Part shown: piece by piece, positions 16,518-26,265 of the stretch | Position numbering within the stretch: the stretch's first letter is position 1 | Layout of the letters: each line of letters opens with the position of its first letter | Assembly (NCBI RefSeq): GCF_017355835.1 | Contig: NZ_JAFEWF010000005.1 | Coordinates: 461,100-525,099, forward strand | DNA: 64,000 nt | DNA from: Desertivirga brevis | GTDB lineage: Bacteria; Bacteroidota; Bacteroidia; Sphingobacteriales; Sphingobacteriaceae | Direction: 5' to 3' | Made by a program: the position numbers and the translations under genes | The notes under the pieces: model-generated | Told to the model about the DNA's origin: nothing | The model's input: the letters and a program-made list of their open reading frames with translations, nothing else | The model's database searches: none

Positions 16518-17752
16518 TAATTAGCCAGATATAGAAGGGTTGAAGAATTTTGTTTGGTGAATACTTTTACCGCCTGATTTTGCAGATCCTGCTGACTAAC
16601 CAAAAGGTATTTTTGAGTTTCGTTGTTTAGTTCTGCTGCATTTCCCATTAGTTCAAAGAATGCAAGGTTCATCGCTTTATCCAATAAACTCATTTCGGCA
16701 AAGACCATTGTAGACTCCACCTTATTCTTTACTTTAGTTAGTTCCCGTTCAGGGATCAGTTCTCTTTTCAAAATATCTAATTCGTTCCAGATCGCTGCTT
16801 CTGCTAATTGAGGGTCTATTCCCTCTGTCAACTTTCCTTCGATAATAAACAAACCGGGATCAGAGCTTGAGGTAATATAAGCACTAATCTCAGAAAAAAG
16901 CTTTTGCTCCTTAACCAGGCTCATGTATAACCTAGACGCATTTCCTCTGGATAGTATATCTGAGATCAGGTCGCATTCGTAATAGCCATTTTCCTGTCTG
17001 CCAGGCATATGAAAAGCCATGTAAATAGCATTTAATGGTACATCCGCCTTTACAATTTCCCTTCTGGCTTCTAGTTGTACTGGCTCTTTAGGTAAATCAC
17101 GGAGAGGCTTCTCTCCTCTTGGAATTGAACCGAACCATTTTTCAGCCAATTCTTTTACCTCGGCAGTGTAAACAGATCCACCTACCACTAAAATAGCATT
17201 GGAAGGATTGTAATGTCTGGCAAAAAAACCTCTCACATCTTCTATGGTCGCGTCTTCTATATGAGATAATTCTTTTCCTATAGTAGCCCAGCGGTATGGG
17301 TGTTCTTTATAAGCTAGCGGTCTCAATTTCAACCAGACATCTCCGTATGGCTGATTCAGGTATCTTTGCTTAAATTCCTCACAGACAACGTTTTTCTGGA
17401 CTTCCAAACTTTTCTCAGAAAAGGCCAAACTCAGCATCCTGTCACTCTCCAGCCAAAAGGCCGTTTCGAGGTTTGCAGCTGGAAGAGTAATATAATAATT
17501 AGTAATGTCGTTGCTCGTGAATGCATTATTCTCTCCCCCGACGCGCTGAAGAGGTTCATCATATGAAGGAATATTAATAGATCCTCCAAACATTAAATGC
17601 TCGAAAAGATGTGCGAAGCCTGTTTTATCCGGATCTTCATCTCTGGCACCCACATCGTATAATACATTAACAACAGCCATTGGATTAGTAAAGTCTTCGT
17701 GTACCAATACCTTTAGTCCGTTGCTTAAAACAAATCGATTGAAATCTACCAT
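16517..17752 (-). CDS. M16 family zinc peptidase, catalytic subunit
   Basis: A 411-residue inverzincin peptidase counted from the ATG at 17752; an in-frame TTG at 17773 is less likely. The zinc motif HLFEHLMFGG (HxxEH) lies near residue 53, and the third ligand glutamate is in the following NVVCEEFKQR helix about 76 residues on. It would degrade peptides inside a clamshell formed with the paired inactive subunit. A minus-strand -7-like site (TACATTTG, 17841-17848) lies about 90 bases upstream, back to back with pyrG. Confidence 0.93.
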   Translation of the reverse strand: MVDFNRFVLSNGLKVLVHEDFTNPMAVVNVLYDVGARDEDPDKTGFAHLFEHLMFGGSINIPSYDEPLQRVGGENNAFTSNDITNYYITLPAANLETAFWLESDRMLSLAFSEKSLEVQKNVVCEEFKQRYLNQPYGDVWLKLRPLAYKEHPYRWATIGKELSHIEDATIEDVRGFFARHYNPSNAILVVGGSVYTAEVKELAEKWFGSIPRGEKPLRDLPKEPVQLEARREIVKADVPLNAIYMAFHMPGRQENGYYECDLISDILSRGNASRLYMSLVKEQKLFSEISAYITSSSDPGLFIIEGKLTEGIDPQLAEAAIWNELDILKRELIPERELTKVKNKVESTMVFAEMSLLDKAMNLAFFELMGNAAELNNETQKYLLVSQQDLQNQAVKVFTKQNSSTLLYLAN

Positions 17753-17953
17753 TTTTTCAAAGTATAAATTCAAAGTGAAAAACCAAAATAATGACGTGAT
17801 CTTCCTTTACTCTGGAGCTAATTTCAGCTTTTATGAAGGTCAAATGTAAACGTTTTTTAATTGGCAGGGATAAATCCTCTAATCACAATTTCACTTAAAC
17901 TCTTATCAACATAATTCTGTTTTCCACAAACTGGCAGGAGTCGATAATTTTCG

Positions 17954-17961
17954 TAACTTTG
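17954..17961 (+). promoter_or_regulatory. candidate Bacteroidota -7 element upstream of pyrG
   Basis: TAACTTTG matches the TAnnTTTG consensus exactly and lies 62 bases before the pyrG start. I do not see a good TTTG at the -33 position, so this is only a candidate. Confidence 0.42.
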
Positions 17962-18023
17962 CATCCCGTACAAAAACAATTGATTTTACCCCAAAGAGGT
18001 AGTCAATTAAAAAATCTTTTTAA

Positions 18024-19634
18024 ATGACCAAATATATTTTTGTTACGGGTGGCGTTACCTCCTCTTTAGGAAAAGGTATTATTTCCGCATCTTTAGCTAA
18101 GCTTCTTCAGGCCCGCGATTATCGCGTAACTATTCAAAAGTTTGACCCTTATATCAACATTGATCCAGGAACTTTAAATCCCTATGAGCATGGAGAGTGT
18201 TTCGTTACTGAAGATGGTGCTGAAACAGATCTTGACCTTGGTCATTACGAGCGTTTTCTAAATGTACCGACATCCCAATCAAATAACGTTACAACCGGAC
18301 GCATTTACCAGAATGTTATTAATAAGGAGCGTGAGGGTGCATATCTAGGTAAAACTGTACAAGTTGTACCTCACATCACTGATGAAATAAAAAGAAATAT
18401 CCGGATACTGGGAGAAAGTGGTGAATATGATATCGTAATTACAGAATTAGGGGGAACAGTAGGTGATATCGAGTCCCTCCCATTTATTGAGGCGGTGCGT
18501 CAATTCCGGTGGGAAGTTGGATACAGTAATTCTCTTGTGATCCACTTAACGCTAATTCCTTTCCTGGCAGCTGCAAAAGAACTTAAAACAAAACCAACTC
18601 AGCACTCTGTTAAGATGCTTTTAGAGTATGGAATTCAACCTGATGTACTAGTTTGCCGCACTGAACACCATATTACTCAAGACATTCGTCGTAAGATTGC
18701 TCAATTCTGTAACGTGAACATCAATGCAGTAATTGAGTCAATAGATGCCTCAACAATTTACGACGTTCCATTATTAATGCTTAAGGAGCAGTTAGACAAA
18801 ACCGTTTTAACTAAATTAAAGCTTCCCCTAAAACACGAACCTAACCTTGAAAGTTGGAAGGACTTTTTGGGAAGATTAAAAAACCCAACAGCTGAAGTTA
18901 ATATCGGATTAATTGGGAAGTATGTAGAATTACAGGATGCCTATAAATCCATCATCGAGTCATTTATTCACGCCGGTGCAAGAAACGAATGTAAAGTGCA
19001 GATACACTCCATTCATTCTGAAAGTGTTACAGAGGAAAACGTAGCAGAAAAACTTGCCGGCCTTGATGGTGTACTAGTTGCTCCAGGATTTGGAAGCCGG
19101 GGTATTGAAGGTAAGATCTCCGCAATAAAATACGTTCGCGAGAAACATATTCCGTTCTTTGGTATCTGTTTAGGAATGCAGTGTGCAGTGATTGAGTTTG
19201 GACGGAATGTATTGGGCCTTCAGGATGCTCATAGTACAGAAATGAATGAAGATACGCACAATGCAGTTATCTCCATGATGGAAGAGCAGAAGAAGATTAA
19301 GAACAAGGGTGGAACTATGCGTCTTGGATCGTATGTGTGCGACTTGAGAAAAGGAAGCAAAGCTGCTGCAATTTATGGAAAAACACGCATTACAGAGCGA
19401 CACAGGCACCGTTATGAGTTCAATAACGAGTACCTTGCTCAATATGAAGAAGCAGGTATGCTTGCCTCAGGAATGAATCCGGATAACAATCTTGTTGAAA
19501 TAGTAGAATTGAAAAACCATCCATTCTTTGTCGGTGGCCAATTTCACCCTGAATTAAAGTCAACTGTTGCTAATCCACACCCTCTTTTTGTTAGCTTTGT
19601 CGCAGCTGCATTAGCAGGTAAAAGGAAGAAATAA
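18024..19634 (+). CDS. pyrG: CTP synthase
   Basis: A 536-residue enzyme that aminates UTP to CTP with glutamine and ATP, the last step of pyrimidine nucleotide synthesis. The synthase half starts with [18 protein letters not shown] (P-loop-like) and has [18 protein letters not shown]. The glutamine amidotransferase half has the triad Cys in [10 protein letters not shown] and the His/Glu of GQFHPEL. Length is normal. It lies 39 bases ahead of yidC on the same strand, so the two are probably co-transcribed. Confidence 0.98.
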   Translation: MTKYIFVTGGVTSSLGKGIISASLAKLLQARDYRVTIQKFDPYINIDPGTLNPYEHGECFVTEDGAETDLDLGHYERFLNVPTSQSNNVTTGRIYQNVINKEREGAYLGKTVQVVPHITDEIKRNIRILGESGEYDIVITELGGTVGDIESLPFIEAVRQFRWEVGYSNSLVIHLTLIPFLAAAKELKTKPTQHSVKMLLEYGIQPDVLVCRTEHHITQDIRRKIAQFCNVNINAVIESIDASTIYDVPLLMLKEQLDKTVLTKLKLPLKHEPNLESWKDFLGRLKNPTAEVNIGLIGKYVELQDAYKSIIESFIHAGARNECKVQIHSIHSESVTEENVAEKLAGLDGVLVAPGFGSRGIEGKISAIKYVREKHIPFFGICLGMQCAVIEFGRNVLGLQDAHSTEMNEDTHNAVISMMEEQKKIKNKGGTMRLGSYVCDLRKGSKAAAIYGKTRITERHRHRYEFNNEYLAQYEEAGMLASGMNPDNNLVEIVELKNHPFFVGGQFHPELKSTVANPHPLFVSFVAAALAGKRKK

Positions 19635-19673
19635 GAACAACAATAAAGAAAAAAGATAAGGAAATACCACATA

Positions 19674-21482
19674 ATGGATAGAAATACATTCACGGGATTT
19701 TTTCTGATTTTAGTTATCCTCTTCGGGGCTACATACTTTATGAAGCCGTCAGAAGAAGAACTAAAAAGAGAAAGAATCGTTCAGGACTCAATAAAACAAG
19801 CGCAGTCGGGAAAACTTACTAAATCAAAGCCTGCCCCAGCCGCAGCAACTGCCCCCACCGCAGTTGATTCTAACTTATTAAAAGGTCCTTTCGGAAGGGC
19901 GAGAGTTGGAAATGCACAAGTTGTAGTTCTTGAAAACGAAGATTTAAAAGTAAATATTAATACTAAAGGCGGTCGAGTAGAAAGTGTAGAATTAAAAAAA
20001 TTCAAGACTTACGATCAAAAACCTTTGATTCTGTTTACGGCAGAAGAAAGCAGTTTCAATCTTGCTCTTAAAGCAAATGGTTCTAATATAAACACTAAAG
20101 ATCTGTTCTTTAGTCCCTCAGCTCCAGGGTTAAAGGTATCTCAAAAAGACTCTGCAGCAGTTACATTCACCGCCAATTACGGTCCTAACCAATCCTTACA
20201 ATATGTTTATACCTTAAAAGGCGAAGGATTCAAGCTAGGTTTCAACATTGTAACAAAAGGTTTGGAAAATATTATGACCGCTGCTCCTACAATTCATTGG
20301 GATGCATTGTTGAGACAGAAGGAAAAAGATATCAAGAGTGAACATAGATACTCGGGAGCATACTACCAGCAAGGAGACGAGCCGGTTGAACATATTGGCA
20401 CTACCGAGGATGAGAAAAAAGATATTGGAGAAGATGGCAAAATCCAATGGGTATCATTCAAACAGCACTTTTTCTCCAATGTCCTTATTTCTAAAGAAGG
20501 TTTCGATAAAGCAAACCTTGCTGTAAGTACTTCAGCGGAGCCTGGTGTTGTTAAAGGCTTCTCAGCGAGCCTCACGCTGCCCGCTAAAATGAATTCATAT
20601 GCCATGGAGTTTTACTTCGGGCCGAACAGGTACAATACATTAAAAGCACAAGGAAATAATCTTGAAGGAATCATTGACCTGGGTTGGGGACCTCTGAAAT
20701 GGGTGAACCGTTTTGCTGTACTGCCTATCTTTAACGCTTTAGAAAAGTTTAACTGGGGTTATGGCTTAATAATTTTAGTTCTTACCCTCATCCTTAAACT
20801 AGTTCTTTCTCCGCTTACTTATAAATCTTACCTGTCAATGGCTAAGATGCGTGTATTGAAACCAGAGATGGACGAAATTAAAGCTAAAGTTGGAGAAGAT
20901 AATCCTACTTTACTTCAACAAGAATATCTGAAGTTGTATAAAAAGGCCGGCGTAAATCCATTAGGCGGTTGTATTCCAATGCTACTTCAAATGCCGATCG
21001 TAATGGCTTTCTTCTTCTTCTTTCCGAACCTTTTCGAGTTAAGGGGGGAGAAGTTTTTATGGATGACAGATCTGTCGACCTATGACTCTTTCGTAAACTT
21101 CGGATTCGAGATTCCTTTTATGGGAGATCACTTGAGCTTGATGTGTATTTTAATGACCATTTCAACGTTAATATACACTTACTTCAATAACCAAACATCG
21201 GGAGCTACAGGACAGATGAAGTATATAGGTTACATTACTCCTATTATCTTCCTTGGTGTATTGAACAGTTACCCAGCCGGATTAAATTATTATTACTTCC
21301 TTGCAAACATGTTGACGTTCGGCCAGCAATTTTTGATCAGGCAGTTTGTTAACGACGAAAAGATCCACGCGCAGATTCAGGAGAATAAGAAGAAACCTGA
21401 AGGCGAGAAGAAACAGTCTAGTTTCCAGCGTCGTATGGAAGAATACATGCGCCAGCAACAGTCGAAACAAAACAAAAAATAA
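19674..21482 (+). CDS. yidC: membrane protein insertase YidC
   Basis: A 602-residue YidC with the Gram-negative architecture: an N-terminal signal-anchor helix (residues 6-22), a large periplasmic beta-supersandwich domain (about 60-350), then five-helix insertase core with PLTYKSYLSMAKMRVLKPEM, the positively charged hydrophilic groove, NPLGGCIPMLLQMPIVMAFF and the terminal helices. The tail is basic (KQSSFQRRMEEYMRQQQ) and probably contacts ribosomes. It inserts Sec-dependent and independent proteins into the inner membrane. Normal Bacteroidota length; a terminator follows. Confidence 0.97.
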   Translation: MDRNTFTGFFLILVILFGATYFMKPSEEELKRERIVQDSIKQAQSGKLTKSKPAPAAATAPTAVDSNLLKGPFGRARVGNAQVVVLENEDLKVNINTKGGRVESVELKKFKTYDQKPLILFTAEESSFNLALKANGSNINTKDLFFSPSAPGLKVSQKDSAAVTFTANYGPNQSLQYVYTLKGEGFKLGFNIVTKGLENIMTAAPTIHWDALLRQKEKDIKSEHRYSGAYYQQGDEPVEHIGTTEDEKKDIGEDGKIQWVSFKQHFFSNVLISKEGFDKANLAVSTSAEPGVVKGFSASLTLPAKMNSYAMEFYFGPNRYNTLKAQGNNLEGIIDLGWGPLKWVNRFAVLPIFNALEKFNWGYGLIILVLTLILKLVLSPLTYKSYLSMAKMRVLKPEMDEIKAKVGEDNPTLLQQEYLKLYKKAGVNPLGGCIPMLLQMPIVMAFFFFFPNLFELRGEKFLWMTDLSTYDSFVNFGFEIPFMGDHLSLMCILMTISTLIYTYFNNQTSGATGQMKYIGYITPIIFLGVLNSYPAGLNYYYFLANMLTFGQQFLIRQFVNDEKIHAQIQENKKKPEGEKKQSSFQRRMEEYMRQQQSKQNKK

Positions 21483-21503
21483 GCATTAGAATGATGTTAA
21501 TTA

Positions 21504-21533
21504 AAACGGCCTTAACGGGCCGTTTTTTTTTTC
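21504..21533 (+). terminator. Rho-independent terminator of pyrG-yidC
   Basis: Stem AAAACGGCC/GGCCGTTTT with a short TTAACG loop and a tail of about ten T, 22 bases after the yidC stop. Confidence 0.88.
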
Positions 21534-21603
21534 GGTTGTAGTACCCCCACTCCTTGTTCAAACAAAAGCCTGGTTTATTTGATATATCTACAAATATTAA
21601 CTT

Positions 21604-21834
21604 ATGCAGGCTTCGGAAATAAAACTATTTATAAACAATATAGAGCAAACTTTGCAGGTGCAGAAGGATAAAGCACCAGGCAATTTTGTAATTACTCAGG
21701 AACTCAAATTTATCGCGAGGATTTATAAAGATGCTGATGGAAGATGGAAATCTGTTGAGATTTCTGATCTTTCTCCATCTGTTATCGAATCAATTGGAAA
21801 AGAAATTGAAGAAGCAGATATCGGGAATGCATAA
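21604..21834 (+). CDS. small hypothetical protein
   Basis: A 76-residue soluble protein with no signal or membrane segment. It looks like an alpha/beta mini-domain: a first helix (ASEIKLFINNIEQTLQ), a beta part (FVITQELKFIARIYKDADGRW) and a charged last helix (PSVIESIGKEIEEAD). No family recognised. It lies between two terminators, so it is transcribed on its own. Confidence 0.6.
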   Translation: MQASEIKLFINNIEQTLQVQKDKAPGNFVITQELKFIARIYKDADGRWKSVEISDLSPSVIESIGKEIEEADIGNA

Positions 21835-21861
21835 AAAAAGCGCCTTTAAAAGCGCTTTTCT
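21833..21861. terminator. bidirectional terminator between the small gene and the ROK gene
   Basis: AAAAAGCGC/GCGCTTTTC stem with an 8- to 10-base AT loop, T-tracts on both sides, located between two convergent genes and just overlapping the stop of the small gene. Confidence 0.78.
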
Positions 21862-21868
21862 TTTTTAT

Positions 21869-22729
21869 CTAACTCCAAAGGTCCGCCGCACCTATCAATG
21901 TTCCTGCAGTACCTAAAGTTGCTGAGACAATAGGAATTTTTATATCCTTGTCTCCCAAACGGTCCCTTACATGGTCTATAAATAATTCCCAGGCATTATT
22001 ATGCCCGCCAATTAATAAAGCATCAGGATTGAACGAACTAATATATTGGAGCAAAAATTTCACGAAGTTCTCTCCATACTCATTAAAAACCAGCTGCCCA
22101 ATTCCATCATCATTAGAAGCCATATTAGTAAGATCTGCGATGTCGGCAGGGCGTACTCCTGTAAAATCCTCGTAACGCTGCATCAGCCATCCAATCCCTA
22201 TATAATCCTCTGCTATTCCATCTTTAAAAGGCTTATTCCACATATTTGCATCTTCAGACACCCCATCTACTACTCTTGCTGACCCCAATCCATAATTTAA
22301 GGTAAATCCCAAGATATTGTTATATCCTTTCACTGCCCCGGCCATCTGTTCCGCCTTAACTACCCGCGGAGCCGGATTATCCATTCTGATGTTTATAGGA
22401 GAAATACCCAGTCTGTCGGCAAGTAAGGTCTTTACATTTTGTTGATACAGAGATTCAAACTTCTTCTGGTTATGCATCAAAGAAACTCCGTTCTCGTAAT
22501 CGAAAGGGCCAGGAATAGTTATTGCAAATTTAGAAATGGGTGTTTCCCTTAAAGCGTGAACCCGAGTGATGACAGTTGTCCACTTTTCTAAGAAGTTTTC
22601 TAGAGTTTCATCGGCACTTATTTCTTCAAAAAATTCAGTTTCAGGTAATACTGTCTTGGTGTCGTTGTCCACAATTGCCGCTCTAATGCCCGGGATATTA
22701 ATATCAACGGATACGATCTGATTGCTCAT
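21869..22729 (-). CDS. ROK-fold protein, probably degenerate sugar kinase
   Basis: A 286-residue protein of the ROK/ASKHA fold: an N-terminal strand-turn with IVSVDINIPGIRAAIVD, the PISKFAITIPGPFDYENG sugar-side loop, and NPDALLIGGHNNAWELF near the end. The usual catalytic NDAN motif is replaced by RMDNPAPRV, the phosphate-loop GTGIGGG by LNYGLGSARVV, and the zinc CxCGxxGC signature is absent. It may have lost kinase activity or may bind another sugar; a glucokinase call would be unsafe. It sits alone, convergent with a small gene. Confidence 0.72.
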   Translation of the reverse strand: MSNQIVSVDINIPGIRAAIVDNDTKTVLPETEFFEEISADETLENFLEKWTTVITRVHALRETPISKFAITIPGPFDYENGVSLMHNQKKFESLYQQNVKTLLADRLGISPINIRMDNPAPRVVKAEQMAGAVKGYNNILGFTLNYGLGSARVVDGVSEDANMWNKPFKDGIAEDYIGIGWLMQRYEDFTGVRPADIADLTNMASNDDGIGQLVFNEYGENFVKFLLQYISSFNPDALLIGGHNNAWELFIDHVRDRLGDKDIKIPIVSATLGTAGTLIGAADLWS

Positions 22730-22885
22730 AATGTCTGGTTGGTAACCTAGGTTTTAATTGTTTGTTGGCCAAATTAAAGCTTAAATTCTTAAAATGACAA
22801 TTATTTTCTAAGTAATAATTATATTACTACTGTGTGTGAAGAACTTAGAAAATAAGGTCATGAACGTTAATTTTATATGGAAACA

Positions 22886-22912
22886 AAAAAGGGCAATCTT
22901 TTAAGATTGCCC
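22886..22912 (-). terminator. Rho-independent terminator of the first gldK-gldN operon
   Basis: Perfect stem GGGCAATCTT/AAGATTGCCC (22891-22912) with U-run (22886-22890 on the minus strand), 26 bases after the GldN stop. Confidence 0.88.
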
Positions 22913-22937
22913 TCTATAATATTATCAGGAGTAATAG

Positions 22938-23819
22938 TTATTCTTTAGCCTTGGCAGTTGTTTTGGCTGCTTCGGGAGGAGTAACAGACCAAATTTTCTT
23001 TTTGTAGTCCTGAATACCTTGTTCTATTCTTTGAGCCTCTTTCTGCTGCGCTTCGGCATCTTTTGCGTAGTCAGCAATCCGAAGGCCTGCAGGGTTAGAA
23101 TCTCTGATAATAACACTTGCGAACTTTCTTTGAACGAAATAGTCATCCAAACTCATTTCCTGGATTCCATTATCCGGATCAGAGATATCCTTCGAGGCAA
23201 TCAGGTAGCGGCAATGTGGAAAATAAAGCCAAAATGCAGGGACAGTTTGATTAGAATCCAAACCAGCTACATCAAGACGCATTAGGGGAGCTATTCCAAC
23301 TATCCTTGTTTCAACCTTTGAGCGTTGCTTATCGTAGAACACATCCTCTTTAATTCTAAACTTAATGATCTTTTCAGGATTAAAATCATTAACCATTTTA
23401 GACCATTCAATAGCATTTCCCTGATCATCGAATTTAGTTGGGACCGTTACGCTATCTCCCTTAAGTCTTCTTTCTGCCTCTTCGGTAGTTAACCTTTTTT
23501 TGAAAGCATCATCAGACGGATCATATACACCAATTTTACGAGCCTTAATGCCCGTAAGCAGCATATTGATCAACTCGGAGCCGGGTGTTGCAAGTACCTT
23601 ATTTTCTGGCAATCTCAAGTCGATATCTCTCCATATCCTTTTGTAGAACTTAACATTAGCAGGATCCACTTTTGCATAATCAAAAGGAACTGCTTTCTCT
23701 AGTATACTAATACCCTGAAAGCCATCTACTACCGGAGGTAAAGAATCCAGTGGCTCTTGCGCTTTCACAGAAGCCGCTCCTAGAACAATAAAAAGCAGTG
23801 GTAAAAATTTCTTTATCAT
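22938..23819 (-). CDS. gldN: GldN/PorN-family type IX secretion and gliding protein (copy 1)
   Basis: A 293-residue protein with a signal peptide (to about residue 20). The GldN domain carries the conserved segments VKFYKRIWRDIDL, ENKVLATPGSELINMLLTG, YDPSDDAFKKRLT, FRIKEDVFYDKQRSKVETRI and FVQRKFASVIIRDSN. In characterised systems PorN/GldN forms a periplasmic ring with the lipoprotein PorK/GldK, driven by the PorL/PorM motor for T9SS secretion. It follows the GldK-like gene by 29 bases. The region lacks gldL and gldM. A second, diverged copy occurs at 58681-59646. Confidence 0.88.
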   Translation of the reverse strand: MIKKFLPLLFIVLGAASVKAQEPLDSLPPVVDGFQGISILEKAVPFDYAKVDPANVKFYKRIWRDIDLRLPENKVLATPGSELINMLLTGIKARKIGVYDPSDDAFKKRLTTEEAERRLKGDSVTVPTKFDDQGNAIEWSKMVNDFNPEKIIKFRIKEDVFYDKQRSKVETRIVGIAPLMRLDVAGLDSNQTVPAFWLYFPHCRYLIASKDISDPDNGIQEMSLDDYFVQRKFASVIIRDSNPAGLRIADYAKDAEAQQKEAQRIEQGIQDYKKKIWSVTPPEAAKTTAKAKE

Positions 23820-23848
23820 AGTAATTTCTTTATCTGTGTTAGGCCTTA

Positions 23849-25339
23849 TTAGGCAGATTTTTTATCTGAAGTTCCTTTTTTAGACTTTTTTGGTTCAGAA
23901 GATTTCGATCCTTTAGAACCTTTCTTACTCTTCTCTACCAGTTCTTTGGTTTTACGAGTTCTTACCTGATCGGTAATTACCTCAACTGCTGGCATAACAC
24001 ATCTGAAGCCAATGTATGAGTGAGAGCGATCTTGTAACTCATAATTCCTAGACTCAACGTCCAAAGTTTGTCCGCTGTCTTTCCATGAACCACCTCTTAC
24101 AACCTTTCTTTTCATTGCTGCGGGAGCTTTGTCATCGGCATCATATTGAAGAACCGGGTTTAAGTCGTGAACAAATTCAATAGCTGAAGGACTGAAAGCA
24201 TCCAATGTCCATTCCGCCACATTTCCGTTCATATTATATAAACCAAAATTGTTAGGAGCATATGACTTAACAGGCAATGTGAACGTTGAACCGTCATCCG
24301 TGTAGTTACCTTCGCCTTGTTTATAGTTCACAAGCAATTTTTCTTTTTTAGATTTCTTGTCTTTGTAAGTTAAGAGGCTATTTTTTCTAATTGCTTCCTT
24401 ATCTGTTGGATCAACACCACCTGATGCTGCATATTGCCATTGAGCTTCTGTTGGCAAGCTGAAATTCAAAGCTGAATTACGTAAAGAATTGTTTGTCTTA
24501 GCTACTAGCAGCGCTGATGTTTTTGTTCTCCAGTTTGAATACGCTCTTGCTTGCATCCAGCTAACTCCTACTACAGGATAATGGTCAAAAGCTTTGGTCT
24601 GATAGTAATTCTCAGTCATAAGCTCAACCTGTGAGTTAGGAAAATCATTAATCCAAACATCAGTTTCCGGTACAACACTGATACTTTCTTTTACATATTT
24701 ATCAGCGTTAGGCCCAGCTGCATGGCGGAAATAATAACCATATTTCACCATGTCTTTATTTAAACTGTTTTTTCCGTTTATTTCAATTACAAGCTTAGCT
24801 TCCTGTAACTTCGATTGAACTTCTGAATCACGACTTTGCCAAAGTGGACTCTTTTTTCCATGGGGTCTAACTTTGTCCCAATTAATTGCTTTGGATACTG
24901 GTGCAGAAGAAGCAGATGTAGAGGCTCCTTTGCCTTTCTTTGAAGGTTTAGATTTTTTGGCGTTGATAAAATACTTATCATCCTTAAGGATGTCAACAAC
25001 TGCAATTGAATCTGCTACCCAATTTACAAAATCCCGATACTGGTAATTGGTCACTTCGGTTTCGTCCATAAAAAACGGACTTAAACTTACTCTTCTATCC
25101 CCCTCAGCGGAACTCTTGTAGATAACTGTACCAGCAGGCACATACACCATTCCCGGAGGAGGAAATACTGTTTTCCCTCTTGAACTGTAAACCGGTTTAG
25201 CCTCATAAAAATCAACAGACTTACAGGAAGTAATCGTCTCTGCGATTAATAATGCCGCTAAAACTGAAATCTTTGAAATTAATTTCGTTCTCGACACCCC
25301 GTTCCTCTTCGACTTCAACGATAGATTGAACTCATTCAT
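23849..25339 (-). CDS. gldK: GldK/PorK-family lipoprotein (copy 1)
   Basis: A 496-residue lipoprotein (signal to the ITSC lipobox at about residue 39) with an FGE-sulfatase fold. Conserved segments are FPPPGMVYVPAGTVIYKSS, VSLSPFFMDETEVTNYQYRD, PVVGVSWMQARAYSNWRT, LPTEAQWQYAASGG, NMNGNVAEWTLDAFSPSA, KRKVVRGGSWKDSG and SYIGFRCVMP. The two formylglycine-generating cysteines are absent, as expected for GldK. Compared with copy 2 it has a Lys/Ser insert (KKSKPSKKGKGASTSA) and a long Lys-rich C-terminus (EPKKSKKGTSDKK). It is upstream of and co-transcribed with gldN. Confidence 0.88.
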   Translation of the reverse strand: MNEFNLSLKSKRNGVSRTKLISKISVLAALLIAETITSCKSVDFYEAKPVYSSRGKTVFPPPGMVYVPAGTVIYKSSAEGDRRVSLSPFFMDETEVTNYQYRDFVNWVADSIAVVDILKDDKYFINAKKSKPSKKGKGASTSASSAPVSKAINWDKVRPHGKKSPLWQSRDSEVQSKLQEAKLVIEINGKNSLNKDMVKYGYYFRHAAGPNADKYVKESISVVPETDVWINDFPNSQVELMTENYYQTKAFDHYPVVGVSWMQARAYSNWRTKTSALLVAKTNNSLRNSALNFSLPTEAQWQYAASGGVDPTDKEAIRKNSLLTYKDKKSKKEKLLVNYKQGEGNYTDDGSTFTLPVKSYAPNNFGLYNMNGNVAEWTLDAFSPSAIEFVHDLNPVLQYDADDKAPAAMKRKVVRGGSWKDSGQTLDVESRNYELQDRSHSYIGFRCVMPAVEVITDQVRTRKTKELVEKSKKGSKGSKSSEPKKSKKGTSDKKSA

Positions 25340-25689
25340 ACTTTAAAATATACCAAACTTTACTGAAAATTTCCCAAACCCTTTTCTTGCAGAGAATCTG
25401 CTCCGTAAAAGTATTTAATTTATTACAAACTAAAAATATATCTGTAATTATTAATGAAATGGCAATAATAAGATCAATAAATATTAATTTGAAAAAAAAC
25501 GAAGAGTAATCTAGCGTTTTTTCAAATTGACATACCTAGAAAAACAATCTTACTATTGCCCTACCCCCTTAATTGTGATATTTAAAAAACATAAGGTTAA
25601 AACTTACGCAAAACTATAAAAATGTGCTTGTCTCCTACTATATCTTCTATAATTATTAGAAACTTTTTTCCAGCATTATTTCGTCGGCG
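25340..25689. other. gap between gldK copy 1 and the thioesterase gene
   Basis: About 350 AT-rich bases that must hold the gldK promoter on the minus strand. I see no open frame, repeat or RNA-like hairpin with a clear T-run. Confidence 0.45.
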
Positions 25690-26247
25690 CTAAAATGTGA
25701 TCTTACACCGTTCATTTGTCAGAAGGATTTTATCTGTTTCGCATTGAACAGAAGTCAACTCCTGCTTTACAATCTCCTTGTGTTGGATCTTTAACTCCTT
25801 GCGCCGTTTTCCTTCAACAAACCGCCTTAATTGTTCTTCATTCTCGAGTATTAATCCAGGTACCTTTAATGGTTTATGATCTTCATCGATAGCAACCATA
25901 GTAAAGTAGCTTGTATTAGTATGCTTAACTGTATGATTTTTAACGTTCTCAGAAATAACTCTTATCCCTACTACCATAGAGCTGGAACCAACATAATTTA
26001 CTGAAGCCAACAACGTAACCAATTCTCCAACTTCAACAGGTTGTCTGAAATCTACAGTATCAATCGATGCAGTGACACAATAAGCGGAGGCGTGTTTAGT
26101 TGCGCATACATAGGCAACCTTGTCCATCAGCGACAAGATCAGGCCGCCATGAATTTTTCCGCCGAAGTTGGCATATGATGGAATCATTAGTTCAGCCAAA
26201 ACAGTTTCTGAATATTTAACAGGAAGAAAATCTGTGAGAGGAGTCAT
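25690..26247 (-). CDS. hotdog-fold acyl-CoA thioesterase
   Basis: A 185-residue cytosolic hotdog protein from the ATG at 26247 (a TTG precedes it). The core NFGGKIHGGLILSLMDKVAYVCA carries the conserved Gly/His region and the N-terminal helix of the BACH/YciA-like acyl-CoA thioesterase family; TASIDTVDFRQPVEVG and SSMVVGIRVISEN follow. It hydrolyses acyl-CoA thioesters, probably of medium or long chains. The C-terminal 50 residues are a charged helix extension (KGKRRKELKIQHKEIV region). The next gene upstream ends 18 bases away, so the two could be co-transcribed. Confidence 0.9.
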   Translation of the reverse strand: MTPLTDFLPVKYSETVLAELMIPSYANFGGKIHGGLILSLMDKVAYVCATKHASAYCVTASIDTVDFRQPVEVGELVTLLASVNYVGSSSMVVGIRVISENVKNHTVKHTNTSYFTMVAIDEDHKPLKVPGLILENEEQLRRFVEGKRRKELKIQHKEIVKQELTSVQCETDKILLTNERCKITF

Positions 26248-26265
26248 CAATTTAAAATTAGGAAA

